DNA of 24,743 nt. Origin: an uncultured Clostridia bacterium. GTDB taxonomy: Bacteria > Bacillota > Clostridia > TANB77 > CAG-508. The number at the start of each line of letters is the position of its first letter. Positions within the stretch are counted from its first letter, which is position 1. Position numbers and translations under genes: made by a program. Below the pieces are notes generated by a model. That model was not told the DNA's origin and searched no databases. It saw only the letters and a program-made list of their open reading frames with translations. Shown piece by piece: positions 14,951 to 22,768 of the stretch. Location of the stretch: contig CALYAH010000047.1 of assembly GCA_944393455.1 (NCBI GenBank), positions 1-24,743 on the forward strand. The letters run 5' to 3'.

Positions 14951-15893
14951 GTGATAGAGGTTAAAAATGTTACAAAAAAGTATGGAAAAGCAGTAGCCGT
15001 AGACAATATTAGTTTTACTATTAATGAAGGCGAGATTGTTGGACTACTTGGACCAAATGGAGCTGGAAAAAGTACAACAATGAATATGCTTACAGGTTTT
15101 ATTGAACAAACAGAAGGAGATATTGTTATAGATGGCTATAATATGCTAAAAAAACCTAAAAAGGCGAAAAAAGAAATCGGGTATATGCCAGAAGGTGTAC
15201 CTCTATATACTGATTTAACAGTAAAAGAATTTGTAACTTATATGGCAGAAATTAAAAATGTAGATAGAAAAACAAGAAAAGAGAAAGTGCAGAAAATAAT
15301 CGAGCAAACAGGACTTAAAGATGTTGAAAAAAAATTAATAAAAAATCTATCAAGAGGGTATAAACAAAGAGTAAGTATGGCTGGAGCCTTAGTAGGTGAA
15401 CCTAAAATATTAATTCTAGATGAGCCAACAGTAGGTCTTGATCCAAAACAAATTACGGAAATAAGAAATTTAATTAAAGAACTTCGGAAAAACACATACT
15501 GTAATTTTAAGTTCACATATTTTATCAGAAGTAAGTCAAATATGTAACAAAGTTATAATTATTAATAAAGGAAAGATTGTTGCAATTGATACACCAGAAA
15601 AACTAGAAGAAAAAGTAGCTAATAAAAATTGCATCTATGTAACAGTAGAAGATACAGAAAACAAAATGAAAGATATGAAAGAAAAAATAGAAGATGTTAA
15701 AACAATAGAATTAATAGAAGAAAATGAAGATGGAACAAAGAGATATATGATAGAATCAAATGGAAAAGTTGATTTAAGAAAAACTATTTTCTCAGAATTT
15801 GCAAAAGCAAATATTACAATATTTGAAATGAAAAAAGCAGATAGTACATTAGAAGATGCATTTATGAAATTAATAGAGGGAGGTAATAAATAA
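14951..15893 (+). CDS. ABC transporter ATP-binding protein (GldA-like), interrupted by a +1 frameshift near 15485
   Basis: GTG start at 14951 after AAGGAGGAA. The first frame gives Walker A GLLGPNGAGKST, signature LSRGYKQR and Walker B ILILDEPTVGLDP. It then leaves the family pattern at codon 179 and stops at 15547. Dropping one base at 15485 (CTT-CGG) restores the +1 frame, which continues GKTHTVILSSHILSEVSQICNKV (H-loop His included) through the accessory C-terminal domain to a TAA at 15891-15893. The total is about 313 residues, normal for this family. The second half looks fully conserved, so this is a very recent insertion, a sequencing or assembly error, or less likely a +1 recoding site at CUU followed by rare CGG. 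The stop overlaps the permease ATG by one base (TAATG). The intact enzyme would power the exporter encoded downstream. Confidence 0.85.
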
Positions 15894-16573
15894 TGTTAGC
15901 GGTTATAAAAAAAGAGTTTAAAACATACTTTTATTCACCAGTTGGATATGTTTTTATAGGATTATTTTTAATTATGTTTAGTATATTCTTTTATCTTGAT
16001 GTATTTAAATATCAAGGTACCAATTTTGAGTATATATTCTATTCAGGTGCAACAATCCTAACATTTATTGTACCAATTCTTACTATGAGAACTTTAGCAG
16101 AAGAAAGAAAAACAGGGACAGAGCAATTATTACTTACCTCACCACTTAGTATTACTAAAGTTGTAATAGGAAAGTTTATTGCAGCAACGCTAATTGTTGT
16201 TATTACTGAAATTTGTACATTTTTATATTTTGCAATATTATGTTATTTTGGAACACCACATATTACAACAGCATTAGTAACTTTACTAGGATTCTTATTG
16301 TTAGCTATGAGTTATATATCTTTTGGAATATTAGCATCTAGCATAACGGAAAATCAAATTATTGCGGGAGTTATTACAATAGGATTTTTTATATTAACAT
16401 GGTTTTTACCACAATTTAGTAGCATATTTACTAACTTTTCGTTAATTAATATATTTACTAAATTCCCAACAGGGCAAATTGACATTGCAGATACTGTAAT
16501 GTTTATAACATTTACAATTATGTGTTTACTTCTTACAGCGGTATTTATGCAAAGAAGAAAAAGTGTAAGATAG
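15893..16573 (+). CDS. ABC-2 type permease (GldF-like)
   Basis: The product has 226 residues with about six membrane helices. It starts MLAVIKKEFKTYFYSPVGYVFIGLFLIMFSIFF and has the ABC-2 landmark MRTLAEERKTGTEQLLLTSPLS in the first cytoplasmic loop, which matches the GldF/CcmB-like branch. The start codon overlaps the ATPase stop (TAATG), so translation should be coupled. With the upstream ATPase and the downstream GldG-like protein it forms the three-gene Gld-type exporter module. That module is known for gliding in Bacteroidota, but in Clostridia it is a transporter of unknown cargo. Confidence 0.92.
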   Translation: MLAVIKKEFKTYFYSPVGYVFIGLFLIMFSIFFYLDVFKYQGTNFEYIFYSGATILTFIVPILTMRTLAEERKTGTEQLLLTSPLSITKVVIGKFIAATLIVVITEICTFLYFAILCYFGTPHITTALVTLLGFLLLAMSYISFGILASSITENQIIAGVITIGFFILTWFLPQFSSIFTNFSLINIFTKFPTGQIDIADTVMFITFTIMCLLLTAVFMQRRKSVR

Positions 16574-16589
16574 AAGGAGGGAAACTAAG

Positions 16590-18131
16590 TTGAAAGAAAA
16601 GAAAAATAAAAAACAAAAAGATACTACAAAAGTGGTAAAAAAACAGAAAGAGAAAAAAGAAAAGAAACCAAATAAAATAATAGAAACTATAAAGAAAAAA
16701 TGGTTAATAGATGGAACTAAAACTTTTATATTGATAGCAGCAATTATTTTGGTATTTATTGCTATTAATATTTTAATGCAAAAATTAGAACTATCACCAA
16801 TAGATTTTACTCCAGAAAAACTTTATACTTTAACAGATGAAAGTAAAGAAAAGGTTAAAGATATTGATAAAGATGTTCATATTTATTTTGTAGGATATTC
16901 AGAAGATGACTCAAACTTGGATTTAGCAAAAGAATATGGAAAAGTAAATGAAAGAATTGTAGCAGAAGCGGTTGATGCTAATAGTAGACCTGATTTAGCT
17001 GAAAAGTATGGAATAGAAAGTGGTGCTGAGGAAATTATAGTAGAATGTGGAGAAAAATCAAAAGTATTAACAGCAAATGATTTAGTAACTTATGATACTA
17101 CCACATATGAAACTATAAGTATAGCAGAAGAAAAGTTTACAACAGCAATTATGGCAGTAACCACAGACAAAGTGCCAAAAGTATATTTCCTAGAAGGATA
17201 TAGTGACTTTTCATTAAATAGTAATATGTATTATTTAGATATGTTCTTAGAAAATGAAGTAAATGAAATTGCAACTTTAAATATTTTATCAACAGGAAAA
17301 GTGCCAGATGATTGTGATACACTAGTTATTACAACACCAAGTAAGGATTTTGATGATATAGCAACAAATGCTATCATAGACTACATTAATTCCGGAAGAA
17401 ATATATTGTGGTTAAATGCAGCAGTAGCAATACAACAAGACTTGCCAAATGCAAATAAAATATTAGCAATGTATGGAGTTAATCCATTTGAAGTTGGAAT
17501 AATAAGAGAAACAGATAGTCAAAAAATGTTATCAGGTTCACCTGACTTAATTATACCAGAACTTCAATATGCAGCTATAACAGAGGATTTAACTACTACA
17601 ACAGGAATTATATTAGTTAATGCAACTAAAATAAATATAGATACAGAAAAATTAGAAGAATTAAATGTTGTAGAAACGGATTTAGCTTTAGCAAGTGAAA
17701 ATTCTTATTTTAGAACAAACTTTAATAATAGTTCAAATGCAGCAGCAGATGACGAAGAAACAGGAACTTTTGTAGTAGGTGCAGAATTAGAAAAAACAAT
17801 AAAAGAAGCAAATGAAGAAACAGGAGAAAGCGCAGTTACATCAAAATTAGTTATATATGGAGAGAACTATTTTGTATCTGATTATCCACTATATGATAAT
17901 TCAAATGCTGGTACAATTCAATATGGTTATAATAGAGATATTATATTAAATTCTATTGCATACTTAGTAGACAGACCAGAAGATATAACAGCAAGAAAGG
18001 ATACAGGAACTGTAACTTATACTGCAACAGAACAACAAGATATTATTATACAAATTATAATATTCACAGTTCCAGCAATAATAATAATAGCCGGAATTAT
18101 AGTATGGCAAGTAAGAAGAAGAAAAAAATAG
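16590..18131 (+). CDS. GldG-family ABC transporter accessory protein
   Basis: The product has 513 residues. TTG start at 16590 after GGAGGG. The first 40 residues are cytoplasmic and extremely Lys-rich (KEKKNKKQKDTTKVVKKQKE). A membrane helix lies at about 46-64 (FILIAAIILVFIAINILM). A large extracellular domain begins with the family hallmark LSPIDFTPEKLYTLTDESKE and continues through VPKVYFLEGY and CDTLVITTPSKDF. A C-terminal helix (IIIQIIIFTVPAIIIIAGIIVW) ends in RRRKK. This is the usual GldG/PF09822 layout. It lies 16 bp after the permease and is followed by a strong terminator, so it is the last gene of the operon. The extracellular domain probably binds or guides the exported substrate, which is unknown. 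Confidence 0.92.
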   Translation: MKEKKNKKQKDTTKVVKKQKEKKEKKPNKIIETIKKKWLIDGTKTFILIAAIILVFIAINILMQKLELSPIDFTPEKLYTLTDESKEKVKDIDKDVHIYFVGYSEDDSNLDLAKEYGKVNERIVAEAVDANSRPDLAEKYGIESGAEEIIVECGEKSKVLTANDLVTYDTTTYETISIAEEKFTTAIMAVTTDKVPKVYFLEGYSDFSLNSNMYYLDMFLENEVNEIATLNILSTGKVPDDCDTLVITTPSKDFDDIATNAIIDYINSGRNILWLNAAVAIQQDLPNANKILAMYGVNPFEVGIIRETDSQKMLSGSPDLIIPELQYAAITEDLTTTTGIILVNATKINIDTEKLEELNVVETDLALASENSYFRTNFNNSSNAAADDEETGTFVVGAELEKTIKEANEETGESAVTSKLVIYGENYFVSDYPLYDNSNAGTIQYGYNRDIILNSIAYLVDRPEDITARKDTGTVTYTATEQQDIIIQIIIFTVPAIIIIAGIIVWQVRRRKK

Positions 18132-18142
18132 AATAAAGATAT

Positions 18143-18174
18143 AAAAAATCCCATAAAATAATATGGGATTTTTT
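18143..18174 (+). terminator. Terminator of the Gld-type ABC operon
   Basis: AAAAAATCCCATA (18143-18155) pairs perfectly with TATGGGATTTTTT (18162-18174). Confidence 0.9.
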
Positions 18175-18245
18175 ATATTGCACAGAAAATTTGCCGGTAA
18201 ATATAAAAATAAGTGAATATATAAATTGAAATGGGGATTTGATTT

Positions 18246-19289
18246 ATGAAAGACATCTTAAAAATAGTATTTGTAATAATAGGAACACTAATAGGAGCAG
18301 GATTTGCTTCTGGTCAAGAAATATACATATTCTTTTTTTCTCATGGTATAAAGGGAATAATAGGAATATTTATTACTAGTATATTAATGGGGATTGTTAT
18401 ATATAGAGCATTTACTATTATTAATAAAAACGATGTGAAGACATATAAGCAATTTTTAGAAGTATTTTTTAAAACAAATAAAGAAAAATCTTTTTTAAAT
18501 TTAAAAAATATAATTAATATTGTCATAAATATTTTTATTCTAATAACCTTTTTTATCATGATAGCCGGATTTGGGGCATATTTTGGTCAAGAATTAGGAT
18601 TTAATAGTCTAATAGGAAGTGTTTTATTAGCAGTATTTACTCTAATTACATTTATGACAAGCGTAAAAGGTGTTATAAAAGTAAATGGAATATTAGTACC
18701 AATATTGATTATTTTTATTACAATAATTGGAATTATAAATCTAAAAGATATTGATTTATTTAATTTAAAAAATTACCTAATTTCAACAAGTGAATCTAAC
18801 TATATATTAAGTGCACTTCTATATTGTAGTTATAATAGTATTTTATTAATTCCAGTACTAATAACTTTAGGGGATTATATAAAAAGTAAAAAACAAATAG
18901 GAATTATATCAATAATAACAACAGGTATAATGATACTTTTATCAATTATGATATTTTTACTTTTAGTTAGAGTAGATGTTGATATAACAAAACTAGAAAT
19001 GCCAGTAGTATATGTAGTTTCTAATATGTTTAAAATATTAAAAACTGGATATGGTTTCATTATATTAGGATCAATTTTTACGACCGCAATATCACTAGGA
19101 ACTAGCTTTTTACAAAATGTAAGCTCAAATAAAAAAAGTTATACACAGGTTGCAGTTATTATGTGTATAACTTCTGTCATAATTTCCAAAATTGGTTTTT
19201 CAAATTTAATTAATTCCTTATATCCTATTTTTGGATACTTAGGATTAATTCAGATAGTGGGGTTAATGAGACAAGTGGGACAGAGCTAA
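18246..19289 (+). CDS. YkvI-like membrane transporter (APC/LeuT-fold superfamily)
   Basis: The product has 347 residues with about ten hydrophobic helices. The start ILKIVFVIIGTLIGAGFASG QEI carries the unwound first-helix signature (GTLIGAGFASGQE) of YkvI and of related spore-germination/amino-acid permeases. Later segments fit too, such as SALLYCSYNSILLIPVLITLG in the sixth-helix area. It is a plasma-membrane secondary transporter, probably for an amino acid or another small solute; the substrate is not assignable. ATG at 18246 after a purine-rich GGGGATTTGA. It is monocistronic, between the Gld operon terminator and the perfect hairpin at 19414-19446, which probably ends it and also belongs to promoter cassette 2. 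Confidence 0.88.
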   Translation: MKDILKIVFVIIGTLIGAGFASGQEIYIFFFSHGIKGIIGIFITSILMGIVIYRAFTIINKNDVKTYKQFLEVFFKTNKEKSFLNLKNIINIVINIFILITFFIMIAGFGAYFGQELGFNSLIGSVLLAVFTLITFMTSVKGVIKVNGILVPILIIFITIIGIINLKDIDLFNLKNYLISTSESNYILSALLYCSYNSILLIPVLITLGDYIKSKKQIGIISIITTGIMILLSIMIFLLLVRVDVDITKLEMPVVYVVSNMFKILKTGYGFIILGSIFTTAISLGTSFLQNVSSNKKSYTQVAVIMCITSVIISKIGFSNLINSLYPIFGYLGLIQIVGLMRQVGQS

Positions 19290-19413
19290 TTTGTCTCATA
19301 ATTTTGTCGAATTTTGTGTTAAACTCAAAAATTGTAAAAGTATATTTTATAAAATAAAAAAACTAAAACTAAAAATAAAAATGAAAACTAATAAATAATA
19401 AAGAAATAATAAA

Positions 19414-19446
19414 AAATTTCGTAGAGTTTGTAACTCTACGAAATTT
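19414..19446. terminator. Perfect hairpin overlapping IR-L of cassette 2 (bidirectional terminator)
   Basis: A long perfect stem (AATTTCGTAGAGTT with AACTCTACGAAATT, extended by A/T pairs to about 17 bp) closes on a TGT loop, with T runs on the exit side of both strands. It ends the YkvI-like gene on the plus strand and would stop transcripts from the cassette-2 promoter, which points left. Confidence 0.8.
19417..19443 (+). repeat. Left inverted repeat (IR-L) of putative invertible promoter, locus 2
   Basis: The reverse complement of this 27-bp site matches 19593-19619 at 25 of 27 positions. The first 17 (TTTCGTAGAGTTACAAA) are identical. The site is itself a perfect palindrome around TGT and doubles as a terminator hairpin. 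Confidence 0.85.
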
Positions 19447-19592
19447 TTCTGTTGAAATTATATCAATAAGGAATAGAAATATCAAGGAAAATCAAAAAAT
19501 ATATTCTTATTAAAATTGAGGACGTAAAATAAAATTAAGAAAATAAAAAACTTTAAAACCTTGTAAAAAAACTATTTTCCATTTTTTAGTTT
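19444..19592. other. Putative invertible promoter segment (phase-variation cassette 2, OFF orientation)
   Basis: A non-coding segment between the 27-bp inverted repeats. It has the same internal order as cassette 1 at 2348-2509: promoter near the left repeat reading leftward, AT-rich middle, hairpin with T run near the right repeat. Around the promoter the two cassettes share a clearly related sequence (GAAATTAT-A-CAATAA… ATAGAAATATCAA). Here the gene to be driven lies to the right, so the promoter faces away from it. Confidence 0.7.
19457..19485 (-). promoter_or_regulatory. Sigma-A-type promoter inside cassette 2, directed away from the pilin-like gene
   Basis: On the minus strand -35 TTGATA (19485-19480), 17-bp spacer, -10 TATAAT (19462-19457). 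Hexamers and spacing are identical to cassette 1. In this orientation it reads into the hairpin at 19446-19414. After inversion the -10 would lie about 63 bp upstream of the TTG start at 19642. Confidence 0.8.
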
Positions 19593-19595
19593 TTT
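19566..19595 (+). terminator. Internal terminator-like hairpin at the right end of cassette 2
   Basis: AAAAAACTA (19566-19574) pairs with TAGTTTTTT (19587-19595) over a 12-base loop, giving a T tract toward the pilin-like gene. In the OFF orientation it could stop read-through into that gene. Confidence 0.5.
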
Positions 19596-19619
19596 CGTAG
19601 AGTTACAAAATATACGAAA
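19593..19619 (+). repeat. Right inverted repeat (IR-R) of putative invertible promoter, locus 2
   Basis: Partner of 19417-19443 (25/27). It has outer arms TTTTTCGTA (19591-19599) and TACGAAAAA (19613-19621) around a 13-bp centre, the shape of a tyrosine-recombinase core site. It ends 7 bp before the AGGAGG ribosome site of the gene at 19642. Confidence 0.85.
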
Positions 19620-19641
19620 AATAAAAAGGAGGAATAAAGTA

Positions 19642-20754
19642 TTGAAAAATAAAGGAATAACAATCATTGCATTAATTATAACAATTGTAATATTATTAAT
19701 TTTGGCAGGGATAACTATAGGGACATTAGTAGGAGATAATGGGCTTATAAAAACTTCGAAAAAAGCAAAAGATGAAGCAGAAATTTCAGATGAAAAAGAA
19801 ATACTAGAAAAAGCAATAATAAATAGCATGGCAGATAATAAATTTGGAGTAATAGAACAGCAAAATTTACAAGAAAATTTAAATAAGGAAATAGGAGAAG
19901 AAAAATCAAAAGTAGAAACGATTAGAAAAAAAATAGTAGCAACTTTTACAAATAGTGGTAGAAGCTATTATGTAGATGAAGATGGAAATATAATAGAATA
20001 TGTTTATAAAGACTTACCTAAAATGCAATCAGGTGAGAATTTTCAAAAGACAATAGCTGATTATAAAGAGAAAATAATAACAATAAAGTTTCTAGATAAT
20101 AAAGAAGTACCTAAAGATACAGAAACAGTATTTGATGTTTCAGAAAAGCAAGATGAAAGTGTTAAAGCATGGCTAATAAAAAACAATGAAAATTTAGAAT
20201 ATTATGATTTATATATAGGAGGAGAAGAAGGTGTAGAAGCTAGCAGTTGTAAAAATATGTTTTCATCATTTAAAAATTGTAAGGAAGTAGATTTAGATAA
20301 TTTTTATACAGAAAAAATTACTATTTTTTCATATATGTTTGCAAATTGCAGTAATCTTGAAAAAATAAATTTAAAAAATTTAGAAACGTCAAACGCCAAA
20401 GATATGAGAAGTTTCTTAGCTGGATGTGCGAAACTAAAAGAAGTTGACTTAAGCCATTTTGATACTAGTAATGTATATGACATGAATGGTATGTTTTATG
20501 GATGTGCTTTCGAAACTTTAGATATAAGTACTTTTGATACATCTAAAGTTACAGATATGGGAAATATGTTTAGGCAATGTAGTAATTTAGTTACAATATA
20601 CGTAGGTAGAGAATGGAGTACAGAAAAAGTAACAAACGGTACTCGTATGTTTGAAGGAAATACAAAATTATTTGGAAAAATAGGATATGATGGCACGAAA
20701 GTTGATATAACATATGCTAACTATGAAAATGGATATTTAACTTATAAAGAATAA
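19642..20754 (+). CDS. Pilin-like N-terminal membrane-anchor protein with DUF285/BspA-type repeat head
   Basis: The product has 370 residues. TTG start at 19642, 9 bases after AGGAGG. The N-terminus NKG|ITIIALIITIVILLILAGI has the prepilin-type Gly and long hydrophobic helix, with Ala rather than Glu at +5, as in the 404-aa protein at 1086-2300. A charged helical region (to about residue 90) and a linker follow. Residues about 190-345 contain DUF285-type repeats: YMFANCSNLEKINLKNLETS, VDLSHFDTSNVYDMNGMF, LDISTFDTSKVTDMGNMF. Such repeats form solenoids on surface proteins. No terminator separates it from the DUF5711 gene 100 bp downstream. As assembled, the nearby promoter points away, so it should be OFF unless another promoter exists. 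Ligand and function are unknown. Confidence 0.9.
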   Translation: MKNKGITIIALIITIVILLILAGITIGTLVGDNGLIKTSKKAKDEAEISDEKEILEKAIINSMADNKFGVIEQQNLQENLNKEIGEEKSKVETIRKKIVATFTNSGRSYYVDEDGNIIEYVYKDLPKMQSGENFQKTIADYKEKIITIKFLDNKEVPKDTETVFDVSEKQDESVKAWLIKNNENLEYYDLYIGGEEGVEASSCKNMFSSFKNCKEVDLDNFYTEKITIFSYMFANCSNLEKINLKNLETSNAKDMRSFLAGCAKLKEVDLSHFDTSNVYDMNGMFYGCAFETLDISTFDTSKVTDMGNMFRQCSNLVTIYVGREWSTEKVTNGTRMFEGNTKLFGKIGYDGTKVDITYANYENGYLTYKE

Positions 20755-20853
20755 AGAAATAAGAATGAATCAGTTTAATTACTAGAAAAATGATTGCCTT
20801 TTAAAGATAAATATAGTAAAATAAGGAAAGAAAAAACCAAGGAGAAAAGAAAA

Positions 20854-22038
20854 ATGAAAGATGTTTGGATGGATGTGCAGACAGAAGATAAAAAAATTAA
20901 TAAGAAAAAGATTGCCATTATAATATTAATTGTAATATTAATTGTATTTAGTATTGTAGTGATTGGTCTGTATGTAAGTAATAGTCAGGCACGTGACTGG
21001 ATTGATAAAAATATATTTCGAAAAGAAGTATTACAGGACAATGTTACAACCATCGATTTAAAAGAAGATCAAAATGCTAATATTTATGCTTTTAATAGGT
21101 ATATAGGAATTTTGAACAAAACTAAATTTTCAATTTATGGAAATACAGGAAATGAAGAAAAAACATTAGAAATACAAATATCAAATCCAATTTTTGATTC
21201 AGCAAATCGTTTTTTAGCAATTGCAGAAAATAAAGGTCAAAGATTTTATCTAATAACAGATAAAGAAATATCTTGGGAAGCAACGGTTGAGGGAAATATC
21301 GCACAGATATATGTTAACAAAAATGGATATGTAGCGGCTGTCATTACCGATACAGTCAATAAAACTGTAATAAAAATATATGATTCTCAGGGAAAAGAAT
21401 TGTTTAATACATATTTGTCATCTACCAGAGCTGTTGATGTTAGCATTTCAAATGATAATAAATATTTAGCCATTGCTGAAGTAGATACTTCTGGAACTAT
21501 TATACAATCTAACATAAAAATTATATCTATCGAGAAAGCAAGTACAGACCCTACTAATTCGTTAGAAAAAACATATCAAAGTGAAAGCAATAAATTAATT
21601 ACAAATATTAAATATCAAGATAAAAATAAGTTAATATGCATGTATACTGATTCGATTCACATGATAGATGAAGGAGAAGACATTACATTAATAGATAGTA
21701 AAGATAGAAAAGTAATATTTCAATCTATAGATTTAAAAAATAATGCATGCTTAATTGAGGAAAAATCGTCTGGATTATTTACAGCAGATTCTCTAGTAAA
21801 TATTATTAATGTTGAAAATAAAGGCATTAGAGAATATACTGCTAATTCAGTAGCAAAAGAAATTTATACATATGAAAATATTATTGCATTAAATTTAGGA
21901 ACAGAAATAGAATTTATTAATACAGAGGGCTGGTTAGTAAAAAGATATATAGCAAATCAAGAAATTACCAATATTACTATGTCAGATAATATTGCTGGTA
22001 TTATTTATAGAGATAAAATTGAAATTATAAATTTATAA
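20854..22038 (+). CDS. DUF5711-type membrane-anchored beta-propeller protein
   Basis: The product has 394 residues. The ATG at 20854 was chosen because AAGGAG lies about 9 bases upstream; the frame extends 20 codons back to a TTG without an RBS. A basic cytoplasmic start (DKKINKKK) is followed by one membrane helix (about 26-48, IAIIILIVILIVFSIVVIGLYV). A long extracellular region follows, built of repeated four-strand units (ISNPIFDSANRFLAIAENKG, DVSISNDNKYLAIAEVD, NLGTEIEFINTEGWLVKRY), which is propeller-like. The overall pattern matches the DUF5711 family of Clostridia, whose function is unknown. It lies 11 bp upstream of the CvpA-like gene, so the two form an operon, possibly with the pilin-like gene upstream. 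Confidence 0.85.
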   Translation: MKDVWMDVQTEDKKINKKKIAIIILIVILIVFSIVVIGLYVSNSQARDWIDKNIFRKEVLQDNVTTIDLKEDQNANIYAFNRYIGILNKTKFSIYGNTGNEEKTLEIQISNPIFDSANRFLAIAENKGQRFYLITDKEISWEATVEGNIAQIYVNKNGYVAAVITDTVNKTVIKIYDSQGKELFNTYLSSTRAVDVSISNDNKYLAIAEVDTSGTIIQSNIKIISIEKASTDPTNSLEKTYQSESNKLITNIKYQDKNKLICMYTDSIHMIDEGEDITLIDSKDRKVIFQSIDLKNNACLIEEKSSGLFTADSLVNIINVENKGIREYTANSVAKEIYTYENIIALNLGTEIEFINTEGWLVKRYIANQEITNITMSDNIAGIIYRDKIEIINL

Positions 22039-22049
22039 AGGAGAAAATT

Positions 22050-22661
22050 ATGGGAATTATAATTGATTTAGTCATTGTTTTATTTATCTTAGCTTCTGTG
22101 TTTTTAGGATATAGAAAGGGATTAATATCATTAGGAATACATTTATGTGCATTTATTATAGCAATTATCATTACATTTTTACTATATAGACCAATTGCAA
22201 CAGTTGTAATTAATTCAACTACCATAGATGAAAAACTACAAGAAACAATTCAAACAAACGTTGAGAATTTTATGGCAGAAGATAAGGATAGTACATCAAC
22301 AAATAGCCTTATAGAAAGTGCCAAAAATGGAATGCTACCAGAAGCTTCTAGAACATTGGCGATTAACATTATATATGGAATAACTATGATATTATTATTT
22401 GCAATTGCTAGAATCTGTTTGATTTTTGTAAGTGGTATAGCAAATGCAATAGCAAAATTACCAATTTTAAAGCAGTTTAACAAATTAGGCGGAATTATTT
22501 ACGGGTTGTTAAGAGGATTTTTAATTGTTTATGTAATTTTAATGCTTATGAATTTAGTAATAGCAATAAGTCCAAAAAGCTCAATTAACCAAATGATAAA
22601 TGATTCTTATATAGCAAAAACTATGGCAACTTATAATATATTAAATGTATTTTTTAAATAA
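22050..22661 (+). CDS. CvpA family membrane protein
   Basis: The product has 203 residues with about four membrane helices. It starts MGIIIDLVIVLFILASVFLGYRKGL, the typical CvpA N-terminus (GYRKGLI). A soluble loop with TSTNSLIESAKNG and a C-terminal pair (LPILKQFNKLGGIIYGLLRGFLIVYVILML) with the family's GG-x-x-x-G-x-x-x-G pattern follow. AAAGGAG lies 7 bases before the ATG. E. coli CvpA is linked to colicin V production and envelope stress; in Firmicutes the role is less clear. It is the last gene before the terminator at 22679-22708 and probably translationally linked to the DUF5711 gene. Confidence 0.9.
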   Translation: MGIIIDLVIVLFILASVFLGYRKGLISLGIHLCAFIIAIIITFLLYRPIATVVINSTTIDEKLQETIQTNVENFMAEDKDSTSTNSLIESAKNGMLPEASRTLAINIIYGITMILLFAIARICLIFVSGIANAIAKLPILKQFNKLGGIIYGLLRGFLIVYVILMLMNLVIAISPKSSINQMINDSYIAKTMATYNILNVFFK

Positions 22662-22678
22662 ATAATGAATAAATAACG

Positions 22679-22708
22679 AAGACAAATTTTCAAAAATTTG
22701 TCTTTTTT
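22679..22708 (+). terminator. Terminator after the CvpA-like gene
   Basis: AAGACAAAT (22679-22687) pairs with ATTTGTCTT (22696-22704), followed by T to 22708. The inner bases extend the stem. Confidence 0.85.
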
Positions 22709-22709
22709 A

Positions 22710-22738
22710 TTGCCTTTTAGAAACATTTTTGCTATACT
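22710..22738 (+). promoter_or_regulatory. Promoter of the LCP-family gene
   Basis: -35 TTGCCT (22710-22715), 17-bp spacer, -10 TATACT (22733-22738), 30 bp before the TTG start at 22769. Confidence 0.75.
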
Positions 22739-22768
22739 AGTAACATGAGATTTTAGGAGTGAGTAACC

